Assembly: GCF_001270745.1 (NCBI RefSeq)
Contig: NZ_KQ434756.1
Coordinates: 210,906 to 274,905, forward strand
DNA: 64,000 bases
Direction: 5' to 3'
Source of the DNA: Jiangella muralis
GTDB taxonomy: Bacteria; Actinomycetota; Actinomycetes; Jiangellales; Jiangellaceae
Position numbers and translations under genes: made by a program. Within the stretch, counting starts at the first letter, position 1, and each line of letters opens with the position of its first letter. This document shows positions 1 through 11,403 of this stretch, one piece after another. The notes below the pieces were generated by a model. That model saw only the letters and a list, made by a program, of their open reading frames with translations. It had not been told where the DNA came from and did no database searches.

Positions 1-2248
<2,248 letters not shown>

Positions 2249-2249
<1 letters not shown>

Positions 2250-4474
2250 CACGACCCCCGCGTCTCGCCGAGGAACACGGCTCTGACGAGGTCGTCGCGG
2301 CCGGCCAGCTCGGCGGCGGAGCCCTCGAACATGATCCGGCCCTTCTCCATGAAGACCGCCCGATCGGCGAAGGCGAGCGCGAGGTTGAGCGACTGCTCGA
2401 CGATGATCATCGTCGTGCCCTCGCGCTTGAGCTCCTCGACGACGGCGAGCAGCTCCTGCACCACGACCGGCGCCAGTCCGAGCGAGAGCTCGTCGATGAT
2501 CAGCAGCTCCGGCTCGTGCACCAGCGTCATCGCCAGCGCGACCATCTGCTGCTGGCCGCCGGACAGGTCACAGGCGCGGCGCTGCCGGGTGTCGGCCAGC
2601 GCCGGGAACCGGCCGAGGGCGCGGTCGATCCGGTCCTTGGCCTCCGCCGGCGACAGGTCGGTGGTGAGCAGGGCGGTCCGCAGGTTCTCCGTCACCGTCA
2701 GCTCGGGGAAGACGCCCGCGCCGCCGCGCAGCTGCACGACCCCGGCGCGGAAGCGCAACTCCGCCTCGGCGTAGGTGAGCGAACGCCCGTTGAGCCGGAC
2801 GACGCCGCGGTCGGGGATGCCCAGGCCGCTGATGACCCGCAGCAGGCTCGACTTGCCGGCGCCGTTGGTGCCCAGCAGCGCCAGCACCTCGCCGCGCGCC
2901 ACCTCCAGGTCGATGCCGAACAGCACCTGCACCGTGCCGTAGCTGAAGTCCAGGTTGCGCACCTGCAGCACCGGGGTGTGCCGCGGGTCGGCGGCGATCC
3001 GGCGCCGCTCCTCCTGTTCCTCCAGCAGTTCCTCGACCGCCCGCGAGATGTCCTGACGCAGGTAGCGGGCGCCGCGGTGGAACAGGTAGCCGCCGGCGAT
3101 CGTGGACACCGGCACCGCGATGGTCAGCGCGAGCCGCTGGCCGTGCGCGTCGGAGATGGCGCCCACCACCAGCGCGCCGAGGAAGCCGCCCATCAGGAAC
3201 GTGAAGATCGGCACGATCGCGAACGCCTGGGCCCGCAGCCGGTACGGCGCGACGGAGGCCACCAGCGGGTTGATCGCCACCAGCGCCATGCCGGTGAACG
3301 CGGTCGCCAGCGCGTAGCAGACCAGCAGCAACGCCGGCTGCTGCAGCCGCAGCGCGACCAGCGTCAGCACGCCGTAGGCCACGATGGCGTAGCCCGCCAC
3401 CCGCATCGTGCGGGCCGGGTCGACCCGGTACGTCCGGTCGAACCGCCGGCCGGCGATCAGCATGGCGACGATCGACGGGAGCTGGCAGAGCGACAGGATC
3501 CAGCCGCGGGTGAAGGCGTCGTACCCGTACTCGTCCCGCAGCAGCAACGTCAGCTGCAGCGGGACGGTGATGAGGGCCAGCCCGAGCGCGCCGATGCCGA
3601 GGCACATGAAGTAGAAGGTCTTGATCTTCTTCATCCGCGCGAACGCCGTCCCGATGGTGATCGGCAGCTCGCCGCCGCGATCACCCTGGTCCAGCACCTC
3701 GCCGGTGATCGTCTCCTGCTCGTACCGCCCGCGCACCGGCTCGCGGAGGAACACCAGCGCCGCGACCGCCAGGACCGCGACCGGAACGGCCAGGGCGAGG
3801 TACGCCCACCGCCAGCCCTCCGCGCCGCCGGCCACGGTGGCGATGCTCCCGGCGGTGAACGGCCCGAGCGCCAGGCCCAGCGGCGTCGCCATCGCGTGCA
3901 GCGAGAAGATCCGCCCGCGGCCCTCCAGCGGATACCCGTCGGAGATGAGCGAGCCGAACACCGGCGTGGAGTAGGCCGCCGCGAGCCCGATGCCCGAGTA
4001 GGCGAGGAACAGCTGGAACGTGTTGCCCGCCAGCGCCGCCGCGACCAGGCAGATCGCCGCGCCCGCGGCGGAGCCGGCCACGACGTACTTGCGCGGCACC
4101 CGGTCGGCCAGCCACGCCATCGGCACCGCGCCGAGCACCAGCGCGATGCCGCCGAAGCTGGCCAGCGCCATCAGCCCGGTGTCGGACAGCCCGAAGTAGG
4201 CGCGGATGTCCGGCGCGAGCACGTTCGTGGTCTCGCGGCTCAGCTGCTCGATCACCACGAGCAGCACGGCCAGCGTCACGATCGCCCAGCCGCCGCGGCG
4301 CAGCGTCTCCCGCAGCGACAGCTCCGCGGCGCCGACCGCCGGCAGCAGCTCGTCGGGCAGCACCAGCGGCTCGGACCGCTGGTCCTGCGCCTCCTGCCGC
4401 CGGGACTCCTCCGCCAGGACCGTCGCGGTCAGCGTCGCGGTCAGCGGCCCCTCCGGCTCCGTCGGCTCAGTCAT
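2249..4474 (-). CDS. MFS transporter fused to a LivF-type ABC ATPase
   Basis: This 741-residue protein has two unrelated transport modules. Residues ~60-465 form a major facilitator domain with about 12 hydrophobic segments and an MFS-type loop (WLADRVPRKYV). A charged linker (~470-500, EELLEEQEERRR) follows, then a complete LivF-like ATPase. The ATPase has Walker A GTNGAGKSS near residue 535, the signature LSGGQQQ near 637, and Walker B LLIIDE just after. The operon has no separate livF, so the C-terminal domain probably supplies the second ATPase of the LivHMG importer. What the MFS half does is not evident. The gene starts at 4474, overlapping the binding-protein stop by 8 bases, and its stop overlaps the livHMG start. 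One continuous frame spans both domains, so the fusion is not a frameshift artefact. Confidence 0.9.
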
Positions 4475-5960
4475 CGGCCGGCAGCGGGAGGAAGTCGGTC
4501 TCGGGGACGATGCACTGCGGGGCGTCGCTGCCGAACTCCGCCGGGCAGGGATGGTGGAACCGCTCGATCACGATCGCGTCGGGACCGGTCGGCTTGCCCG
4601 GCCCGAAGCTCGCCGGCAGCGACTCGCCGTGGTCGAAGTCGCCGAAGCCGGCCAGCACGGCCGCGACGTCCTGCCGGGTCGGGTTCTCCCCCGCGGCCTC
4701 GATCGCCCGGGCGAACAGCCGGACCCCCGAACAGCTGGAGGCCACGTTGCTGGCCCGCAGGTTGTCCGCGTCGTCGAGCAGGTCGTACGGCGCGTCGATC
4801 ACGTCGCTGTACTCGGCATAGACGCGGTTGCACATCTCGACGAACGGGTCCGGGACGAAGTCGTCGAGGCGGTGCTCGCCGGCCCGGCTGCCCGAGACGA
4901 TCGTGGCACCGTTGTAGAGCGCGGCCGCGGCCTCGCCGGCGAACTGGACGATCTTGCCGGTGACCAGCTCGCTGTCCTGGGCCTGGAAGCTGGTGTTCAC
5001 GAACTCGACGTCGCCGGGCTGGAAGCCCTGCGTGACCATCTCGCCCAGGTACGTGGGCATGGTGATGGTGTCGAGCAGCGGGAACACCACCTCGACGCCG
5101 TCCGCGCGCATCCCCTGCACCGACTCGATCAGGCCGTCGGTGCAGTTGCCGGCGTCGCAGCCGATCGCGTCGACGCGGGCGACGTCCAGTCCGAGCCGCT
5201 CCAGCTCGGCGACCAGCCCTTCCTGCACGACCTGCGGGTTGGGCTCGGTGTCGGTGTAGACGACGCCGATCGGACGGCCCTCGAGCTCGTCGGCCAGCTC
5301 CCGGGCGGCGTAGCCGAGGATGTCGGCCGGCGAGTGGTTGACCGAGTAGAGCATGCCGTCGGCGGCGTCGAAGTCCTGGGCGCTGAGGTCGTACGTCGTC
5401 ACGTAGATGACGTCGTTGGGTCCGGTGAGGCACCCGGCCAGCGGGTTCCCGACCCCGGTGAAGGAGAAGGCGCCGAGGGCGTGCTGGTCCTTCGCGATCA
5501 GCGTGCACGCCTGCTGGGCCTCGACCTGCGGATCGGTGGCGCCGAACCCGGGCACCGCGAGCTCGACGGTGTTCAGCTCGATCAGGCGCCCGTTGATGCC
5601 GCCGCACTCCTCGTTGACGATGCGCACGAACGTCTCGACCTGGTCGGCGGTGTCGCCGACGTCCTCGGCGAAGCCGACCTCCACGAGGTCCTCCAGCCGC
5701 AGCCGGACGTTCGTCAGGACCACCGAGTCGGCTGTGACGCCCGGCTCGACCTCCTCCGGCTGGTGGCTGGCGGTGTCCGCGGTGCAGAACGTCTCAGTGC
5801 CGGTGAACCGGCTGTCGAACGACTCGGCGACGCCCGGCGCCGACGAGGACGGTGCGGCGGCGGGGTCGTCGTCGGTGCTGCGGACGACGCCCGAACAGCC
5901 GCCGGCCACGATCAGACAACCAAGGGCGAGCGCGCAGGCTCGTAATCCGTCAGGACGCAT
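4467..5960 (-). CDS. ABC transporter substrate-binding lipoprotein, branched-chain amino acid type
   Basis: This is the extracytoplasmic receptor of the Liv-type importer, a 497-residue type-I binding protein (Peripla_BP_6 family) anchored by lipid. I place the start at the ATG at 5960, preceded by GGAGAG. It gives a short basic N-terminus, a hydrophobic segment and a lipobox-like AGGC with the acylated Cys at residue 22. A low-complexity linker (STDDDPAAAPSSSA) follows. The reading frame extends upstream to 6107, but that part lacks signal-peptide character. The mature region contains GAFSFTGVGNPLAGC and VVYTDTEPNPQ, typical of two-lobed binding domains. It lies between the hydrolase (29-base gap) and the MFS-LivF gene (8-base overlap). 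The ligand cannot be read from the sequence. Confidence 0.9.
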   Translation of the reverse strand: MRPDGLRACALALGCLIVAGGCSGVVRSTDDDPAAAPSSSAPGVAESFDSRFTGTETFCTADTASHQPEEVEPGVTADSVVLTNVRLRLEDLVEVGFAEDVGDTADQVETFVRIVNEECGGINGRLIELNTVELAVPGFGATDPQVEAQQACTLIAKDQHALGAFSFTGVGNPLAGCLTGPNDVIYVTTYDLSAQDFDAADGMLYSVNHSPADILGYAARELADELEGRPIGVVYTDTEPNPQVVQEGLVAELERLGLDVARVDAIGCDAGNCTDGLIESVQGMRADGVEVVFPLLDTITMPTYLGEMVTQGFQPGDVEFVNTSFQAQDSELVTGKIVQFAGEAAAALYNGATIVSGSRAGEHRLDDFVPDPFVEMCNRVYAEYSDVIDAPYDLLDDADNLRASNVASSCSGVRLFARAIEAAGENPTRQDVAAVLAGFGDFDHGESLPASFGPGKPTGPDAIVIERFHHPCPAEFGSDAPQCIVPETDFLPLPADD

Positions 5961-5989
5961 GAGGGACTCTCCGTAGATGAGGGCGCCCG

Positions 5990-7225
5990 CTACAGGCGGT
6001 CGGCCAGCCAGTCGAAGAGGTGCTCGGCAGCAGTGGCGGTGGCGCCGTTCTGGCAGTGCAGTTGGGCGGTCGACTCGGTGCCGAAGAGCATCAGCTCCTT
6101 GGGGCACTCGAGCGCCTCATAGAGCTGCTCGGCCTGGCCGGTGGAGAAGCGCTCGTCGACGCCGTCCATCACGAGCGTCTCGCACTCGATCAGCTTGGCG
6201 ACGTCGGTGAGGTCGCAGGCCTCGAACTCCTTCATCAACTCGTACGGCGTGTCGACGCCGTGCTTCCAGCACGAGTCGCGCAGGAACCAGCCGGCCGTCG
6301 ACGACTGGGCGGCGATGGTCGCGGCGGCGGCGTTGAAGACCTCCGGGCCGTCGGCGTAGGCCTCGATCAGCGACGGCGGCAGGCCCGCGCTGATGCTGGC
6401 CCACCAGCTGAGTACGCCGGGGTCGGCGATGCACAGCTTCAGCCGCTTCTCGAACGCGGCCGCTCGCGGCGCCAGGTAGCCGCCGAAGCTCAGGCCCATC
6501 AGCGCCAGCCGGTCCGCGTCGACGCCGTCCAGACCGACCGCGACGTCGACGATCGGCGTCACGACGTTCTCCCAGTCCGGCCGGAACGGCAGTCCGTTCA
6601 GCCGCAGCGCCAGCCCTTGGCCGGGACACTGGACGGCCAGGCAGTGGATGCCGCGGCGGATCGCGCCGTCGTAGACCCACCGGGTGTCCTCGGGCCAGGC
6701 GTCGCGGCCCTGGAAGAAGATCAGCAGCGGCGCCGACGGGCCGGCGACCGGGCTGCGGTAGAGGTAGGACGGCAGGAACGAGCCCTCGTACGGGATGGCG
6801 AGGTACTCGCCCGGGTAGCCGCTGAGCTCCAGATAGCGGTCGTAGTGCCGGTAGCTGCGCTGCGCGTATTCGGCCATCCGCGGGTCGTCGGGCGGGCCGA
6901 AGTGCATGAGCGCGGCGCGCCAGTAGGTCGCCGCGCGCAGGTGGCAGTCGGCCGCCGTGACGGTGCGGCCGGCGGCCTCGGCGGACTCGGCGCGGTCCTG
7001 CAGGGCCCGCGCCATCGGCGTCCAGGCCTGGATCCAGCTCTCCTCGTCATCGACGACGATGGAGCGGGCCACCTCCAGGCATTCGCCGAGGTCGGACATG
7101 CCGAAGAACATCATGCCGAGCTGGTGCTTGAACTGGTCGTCCATCACCTCGTCGGCGATGAACTGGTGCGAGGTCCAGTGCTGCCCGGGGAAGAGCGGGT
7201 TGACGGAGGGTACGGCGGCGGTCAT
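5990..7225 (-). CDS. Alpha/beta hydrolase, pseudooxynicotine-hydrolase/FrsA-like
   Basis: This is a 411-residue cytoplasmic alpha/beta-fold hydrolase with a long helical N-terminal region (~1-140) before the catalytic domain. The nucleophile elbow is GLSFGGY with Ser246. The likely acid is in DGVDERF (~354-357) and the likely base is His390 (TAQLH). This layout, an N-terminal helical cap followed by the hydrolase core, resembles 2,6-dihydroxypseudooxynicotine hydrolase and related FrsA-type enzymes that cleave C-C or ester bonds. It lies 49 bases downstream of the amidase and 29 bases before the binding protein. It may act on the product of the amidase, or on what the transporter imports. The exact reaction is not determinable. 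Confidence 0.8.
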   Translation of the reverse strand: MTAAVPSVNPLFPGQHWTSHQFIADEVMDDQFKHQLGMMFFGMSDLGECLEVARSIVVDDEESWIQAWTPMARALQDRAESAEAAGRTVTAADCHLRAATYWRAALMHFGPPDDPRMAEYAQRSYRHYDRYLELSGYPGEYLAIPYEGSFLPSYLYRSPVAGPSAPLLIFFQGRDAWPEDTRWVYDGAIRRGIHCLAVQCPGQGLALRLNGLPFRPDWENVVTPIVDVAVGLDGVDADRLALMGLSFGGYLAPRAAAFEKRLKLCIADPGVLSWWASISAGLPPSLIEAYADGPEVFNAAAATIAAQSSTAGWFLRDSCWKHGVDTPYELMKEFEACDLTDVAKLIECETLVMDGVDERFSTGQAEQLYEALECPKELMLFGTESTAQLHCQNGATATAAEHLFDWLADRL

Positions 7226-7274
7226 CGGGCGCTCCTAGCTCGTCGGGGTGTCGACGGTGTCGGTCGCCGGTGCT

Positions 7275-8720
7275 TCAGGCGGCGACGCCGAGTGGCGGGA
7301 TACGGCCGGCCCACGGGCGGGCCTGCTCGAGTTGCGCGGCGAGGCGGAACAACATCCCCTCGTCGCCGTAGGGCCCCACGAAGTGCGCGCCGATCGGCAC
7401 ACCGTCGTCGGTCCAGTACAGCGGCACGGTCATGGCCGGCTGGCCGCTGACGTTGATGAGCGAGGTGAAGGCCACGAACCCGGCCGACGCGCGCATGCCG
7501 CGGGCGGGGTCGTCGGCGGTCGACGCGAAGGTGCCCAGCGGCGGCGGCGTGCTGCCCGTGGTCGGGGTGAGCCACAGGTCGTACGGCGCCTGGAACGCCG
7601 CCAGCTCGTCGCACAGCGTCTGCAGCTCGGCCAGCGCGTCCATGAAGTCGCTGACGGAGGTGGTCGTGGACCGGCCGCGCTGGATCAGCTCCCAGGTGGC
7701 CGGCTCGAACAGCTCCTCGACGGCCGGCTTGCCCGTCGAGCGTTCCAGCCGGGCGATGTCCCAGGCCAGCCCGCCGGCCGACACGGCGGCGAACGGGCCG
7801 GACAGGCCGCCGACGTCGAGGGTCGGCACACCCTCCTCGACGATGTGCCCCAGGCTCTCGCACAGCGCGGCGGCGTCATCGACGGCGGCCAGCGTGTCGT
7901 CGTCCAGCGGCGTGCCCAGCGGCGAGCGGCGGCTGACGACGATGCGCAGCCGGCCCGGGTCGCGGGACACCTCCTCGAGGTACGGCCGCTCCGGCCGCGG
8001 CGCGATGAACGGATCGCCGGGCGCCGGCCCGGCCGTGGCGTCCAGCAGCGCCGCGGAGTCGCGCACCGACAGCGTGATCGAGTTCTCGCTGAGGAACGCC
8101 ATGCGCATGGAGACGCCGAGGTGCCGGCGCGCGGACGCGATGCGCAGCCGCGTCGGCTTCATGCCGAAGACGCCGCAGCACGACGCGGGGATCCGGATGG
8201 ACCCGCCGCTGTCGCTGGCGTTGGCCATCGGCACCATGCGGGTCGCGACCGCGGCCGCCGCGCCGCCGCTGGACCCGCCGGCCGTCAACGCGGGGTTCCA
8301 CGGGTTGCGGGTCGGGCCGAACGCCTCCGGCTCGGTGGTCGGCTGCAGGCCGAACTCCGGCAGGTTGGTCTTGCCGGAGCAGACCAGCCCGGCCGCCCGG
8401 TACCTGCGGGTGAGCGGCCCGTCCTCGGCGGAGATGTTGTCGAGCAGGTAGCGGCTGCCCGACGTCAGCCGGGTGCCGGCGTACCCGACGGCGCCGCCGT
8501 CCTTGAGCAGGAACGGCACCCCCGTGAACGGGCCGTCCGGCAGTCCTGCCTCGATCTGTGCCGCAGCCTCGTCGTACATCGTGGTGATGACGGCGTTGAC
8601 CTGCGGGTTGACCTGCTCGATCCGCTTGATCGCCGCGTCGAGCAGTTCGTGTGGGGTCACCTCGCCGGAACGGACCAGTTCGGCCTGTCCGACGGCGTCC
8701 AGCGTGGGGATGTCAGTCAT
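7275..8720 (-). CDS. Amidase signature family hydrolase
   Basis: This 481-residue enzyme carries the amidase-signature Ser-cisSer-Lys triad: Lys73 in LLKDGG, the cis-Ser near 150 in GGSSGG, and the nucleophile near Ser174 in SDSGGSIRIPA. Family members hydrolyse carboxamides to acid plus ammonia or amine; a GatA role is unlikely because no gatB or gatC is nearby. It is the first gene of the minus-strand operon that continues into the hydrolase, binding protein and Liv transporter. That placement suggests a catabolic amidase acting on the imported compound. The start at ATG 8720 is the only sensible one, and 297 bases separate it from the divergent Lrp-type regulator. Confidence 0.9.
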   Translation of the reverse strand: MTDIPTLDAVGQAELVRSGEVTPHELLDAAIKRIEQVNPQVNAVITTMYDEAAAQIEAGLPDGPFTGVPFLLKDGGAVGYAGTRLTSGSRYLLDNISAEDGPLTRRYRAAGLVCSGKTNLPEFGLQPTTEPEAFGPTRNPWNPALTAGGSSGGAAAAVATRMVPMANASDSGGSIRIPASCCGVFGMKPTRLRIASARRHLGVSMRMAFLSENSITLSVRDSAALLDATAGPAPGDPFIAPRPERPYLEEVSRDPGRLRIVVSRRSPLGTPLDDDTLAAVDDAAALCESLGHIVEEGVPTLDVGGLSGPFAAVSAGGLAWDIARLERSTGKPAVEELFEPATWELIQRGRSTTTSVSDFMDALAELQTLCDELAAFQAPYDLWLTPTTGSTPPPLGTFASTADDPARGMRASAGFVAFTSLINVSGQPAMTVPLYWTDDGVPIGAHFVGPYGDEGMLFRLAAQLEQARPWAGRIPPLGVAA

Positions 8721-9017
8721 GGTTCGGCTTCAACGGCTCGGACACGTCAGTCTCCTGTCGGTACCGGCATCTCGAACGAGCCATCAGTATGGCGCTCAGA
8801 TCAGAGCGTGACAAGCTTTTTGGCGGCTAGATCTTGGCTGACGATTCATTAGATTGATTCCGCAACGTTTCATGAGCGTTTTGATCGGTCCATCGCGGCA
8901 GCGCGTGTGTTCATATCGGTAGCTGAGCTACCTTTCTGCGAGCGCATTGTTCGGTTGCGCGGGCCGATTTCGTGCGATTGGATTGCCCCTGCAGAACGTC
9001 CACTCAAGGAGGCCGTC
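8721..9017. promoter_or_regulatory. Divergent regulatory region between amidase operon and lrp-like gene
   Basis: This 297-base gap is visibly richer in A/T than its surroundings (about 8820-8890) and separates two divergent genes. It should hold both promoters. It contains a perfect 15-base palindrome at 8918-8932 and the imperfect symmetric element CGCTCAGATCAGAGCG near 8792. I could not assign -35/-10 boxes with confidence. Confidence 0.5.
8918..8932. promoter_or_regulatory. Perfect palindrome upstream of the Lrp-type regulator
   Basis: GGTAGCT-G-AGCTACC is a perfect inverted repeat with 7-base arms around one central base. It lies about 85 bases before the GTG start at 9018. Lrp/AsnC proteins bind ~15-base degenerate palindromes, so this is a candidate autoregulatory site. 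A plain hairpin in the leader is the alternative. Confidence 0.45.
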
Positions 9018-9491
9018 GTGGTCAACGGATCGCGTCCGCAGCAGGTCGAGCTCGACGAGATCGACAAGGCGATCATCCGCGTCCTCCAGGTCGACGGACG
9101 CGTCGCGTACTCCAAGCTGGGCCCCCAGGTGGGCCTGTCCCGCGCGGCCGCCCGGCAACGCGTCCAGCGCCTGATCGACAGCGGCGCCATCGAGGTCGTC
9201 GCCGTCTCCGAGCCGCTCAAGATGGGCTTCGACGTCCAGGCCATGATCGGCATCAACGTCGACGGCGACCTCCAGGAGGTCGCGTCGGCACTGGCGGCGG
9301 TCGAGGAGGTCGTCTACGTGGTGCTGTCGGCCGGGCGCTACGACATCCTCATCGAGGTCCTCGGCCGCGACCCGGGCGAGCTGCTGCGCATCCTCAACGA
9401 CGTCATCCGGCGCACCCCCGGCGTGCGCAGCACCGAGCTGTTCACCTACCTGAAGATCGAGAAGGTCACGTACTCGTGGGGGGCGGTGTGA
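9018..9491 (+). CDS. Lrp/AsnC family transcriptional regulator
   Basis: This 157-residue regulator has an N-terminal AsnC-type winged HTH (LDEIDKAIIRVLQVDGR...LSRAAARQRVQRL, ~12-60) and a C-terminal RAM/effector domain (~75-150). I chose the GTG at 9018 because AAGGAGG lies five bases before it and the resulting length fits the family; the frame is open upstream to 8907 without typical content. It is divergent to the amidase/transporter operon and convergent with the amine-oxidase operon. Its 3' end overlaps the amine oxidase gene by 26 bases. It probably senses an amino acid or related metabolite and controls the operon on its left. Confidence 0.88.
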   Translation: MVNGSRPQQVELDEIDKAIIRVLQVDGRVAYSKLGPQVGLSRAAARQRVQRLIDSGAIEVVAVSEPLKMGFDVQAMIGINVDGDLQEVASALAAVEEVVYVVLSAGRYDILIEVLGRDPGELLRILNDVIRRTPGVRSTELFTYLKIEKVTYSWGAV

Positions 9492-11397
9492 CCGGTGCGT
9501 GACAGTGCGGCGCCGGGTGCGGCTCGACGTCCAGCGCGGGGTTGCGGTCGAAGAACCCCGACGGCTTGAGCCAGAACGAGATGGTGTCCACCGGCATCAC
9601 CGGCCAGTCCTCGGGGCGCGGAATGTGGTGGATGCCGAACACATACCACAGCACGACGTCGGTGCGGTCGGTCGAACGTCGCGCCGACACCCACTCCGGC
9701 ATGCCCATGCCGGGACCGCCCTGGTTGACGAACTCGCCGGCCGGCCAGCGCTGGTCCGGGTCGTTCGGGGTGACCCAGACGGTGTGGCCGACCACCTCGG
9801 CCCGCTGGAACACCGGCGACGCGGGGTCGAAGAACGACGGGATCGCCGCGCCCGGCACCAGCTTGTAGCCGACCGGCGTGCCGTGCGCGTTGAGCGCGGC
9901 CGGGTTGACCACCGACCACGCGCGCTGGGTCTCCCACGCGTAGTCGTCCGGCCCTTCGACGACGAATGGCGCCTTCACCTGCCGGACGCCCAGGCCGTAC
10001 GGGTTCGCCGGGCCGATCGGGTCGGTCACCGTCTCCGAGCGGACCACCGTGTTGTCCGTCCCGTCGACGTCGAGGTCCAGCCGGGCGACGACGAAGTGCT
10101 GATGGATCGGCGCGTAGGTGCGGGTGTCGACGAGCGTCCCGTGCGGATGGGCGGCGCCCTCGGGGACGTGCGACACCACCATGATCCCGGTGGCGCGCAC
10201 CTCGCACTCGATGCTGCCGTCCTCGTAGAACCGCCAGTACGTCAGGTACTCGTAGTTGGCGACGGTGACGTGGAAGGACACCACGAACCGCCGCTGCCGC
10301 CGTACCTCCGCGGCGCCGTCATGGTCGACGTGCTTCCAGCCGACGGCGGAGTCCTCCTCGTGCAGGCAGATCGCGTTCGGGATCGCGTACGGCCGGCCCG
10401 CGGAGTCGTGCATCACCGCGTCGAGGTAGCGGATCTCGCCCAGGCAGTCGCAGCCCAGTTTCAGTGACTGGGTCAGGAAGCCCAGGCCCCATTCGCCGAT
10501 GTCGAAGGCGGTGCGGCGGTAGTGGTCGACGCCGGGGTCGCGGTACGGGACCATCATCTCGGCGAACGAGAGCTTGTGCGCGATGGGCCGCTCCCGGCCG
10601 GCGTCGCGGTAGCCGACCTGGTGCAGCGTCAGGCCCTCGCGGTGGTTGAACCCGACCCGTAGCCGCCAGTTCTGCCAGCTGACCTCGTGCCCGTCGACGC
10701 TGAATCCGGGGCCGCCGGGCTGGCTCACCTCCAGCGGCGCGCGCGGCGGGCGATGCCCGCGCAACGCCTCCGGCAGCAGGTGCGGGCGGTACTCGCCCAT
10801 GATCTCGGGCCGCGGCACGGCGTAGGTGTCCTCGATCTCCAGCAGCTCCATCGCGCCGACGTCCACGACGAAGTGCAGCCCGTTGACGGGGCCCGCGTAC
10901 GGGTTGCCGCCGGCCACCCGCCGCACCCACACGTCCGACCAGCCCAGCCGGCGCCCGGCGTACGCGTCGGGCACCAGCGCGCCGCCGTACGTCCACGTGT
11001 CGATGAAGACCATCGACAGGTCGGTGATGCCGCGACCGGCCAGCGCCGCCACCACGTCGGGGTGCTGGCGCAGCATGGCGTCGCACTCTTCCCACTCGTC
11101 GATGGTGAAGTTCGGCTGCACGCCGGGCACCGGCTCGAACGACTCCACGGCCGCGGCGGCGAGGTCCACGCGAGCGCGGTACGTCGAGCCGTCGAGGCGC
11201 TGGAAGCAGACCACCTCGGCCCGCCGGGGCGGCACCGGCCCGCCGTCCGCGTACGCCGCGAGGTCCGGCTTGGCCGGTTCGACGGCCTCGATCGAGGCGT
11301 ACCGCCAGCCCGCGCCGACACCGTGCGCCGACGTCAGCAGCTCCCGGACGAGGTCGATCTCTTCCGCCGTCAGTGGGTCCAGCGGGTGCACGGTCAC
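9466..11397 (-). CDS. Copper amine oxidase (TPQ-dependent primary amine oxidase)
   Basis: This 643-residue enzyme oxidises primary amines to aldehydes with release of ammonia and hydrogen peroxide. The cofactor motif is N-Y-E-Y at 381-384, so Tyr382 is the likely topaquinone precursor. Asp299 (AFDIGEWG) fits the catalytic base. Copper ligands are His432 and His434 (IHQHF) and His591. The C-terminal run PRPEDWPVMPVD and FFDRNPALDV matches the Arthrobacter-type enzymes closely as I remember them. No signal peptide is seen. It is the last gene of the gabT-gabD-aldehyde dehydrogenase operon, seven bases after the dehydrogenase. Putrescine is the substrate that fits this context, but tyramine or phenylethylamine cannot be excluded. 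Confidence 0.93.
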   Translation of the reverse strand: MTVHPLDPLTAEEIDLVRELLTSAHGVGAGWRYASIEAVEPAKPDLAAYADGGPVPPRRAEVVCFQRLDGSTYRARVDLAAAAVESFEPVPGVQPNFTIDEWEECDAMLRQHPDVVAALAGRGITDLSMVFIDTWTYGGALVPDAYAGRRLGWSDVWVRRVAGGNPYAGPVNGLHFVVDVGAMELLEIEDTYAVPRPEIMGEYRPHLLPEALRGHRPPRAPLEVSQPGGPGFSVDGHEVSWQNWRLRVGFNHREGLTLHQVGYRDAGRERPIAHKLSFAEMMVPYRDPGVDHYRRTAFDIGEWGLGFLTQSLKLGCDCLGEIRYLDAVMHDSAGRPYAIPNAICLHEEDSAVGWKHVDHDGAAEVRRQRRFVVSFHVTVANYEYLTYWRFYEDGSIECEVRATGIMVVSHVPEGAAHPHGTLVDTRTYAPIHQHFVVARLDLDVDGTDNTVVRSETVTDPIGPANPYGLGVRQVKAPFVVEGPDDYAWETQRAWSVVNPAALNAHGTPVGYKLVPGAAIPSFFDPASPVFQRAEVVGHTVWVTPNDPDQRWPAGEFVNQGGPGMGMPEWVSARRSTDRTDVVLWYVFGIHHIPRPEDWPVMPVDTISFWLKPSGFFDRNPALDVEPHPAPHCHAPVTPPPTST

Positions 11398-11403
11398 AGT
11401 GTG

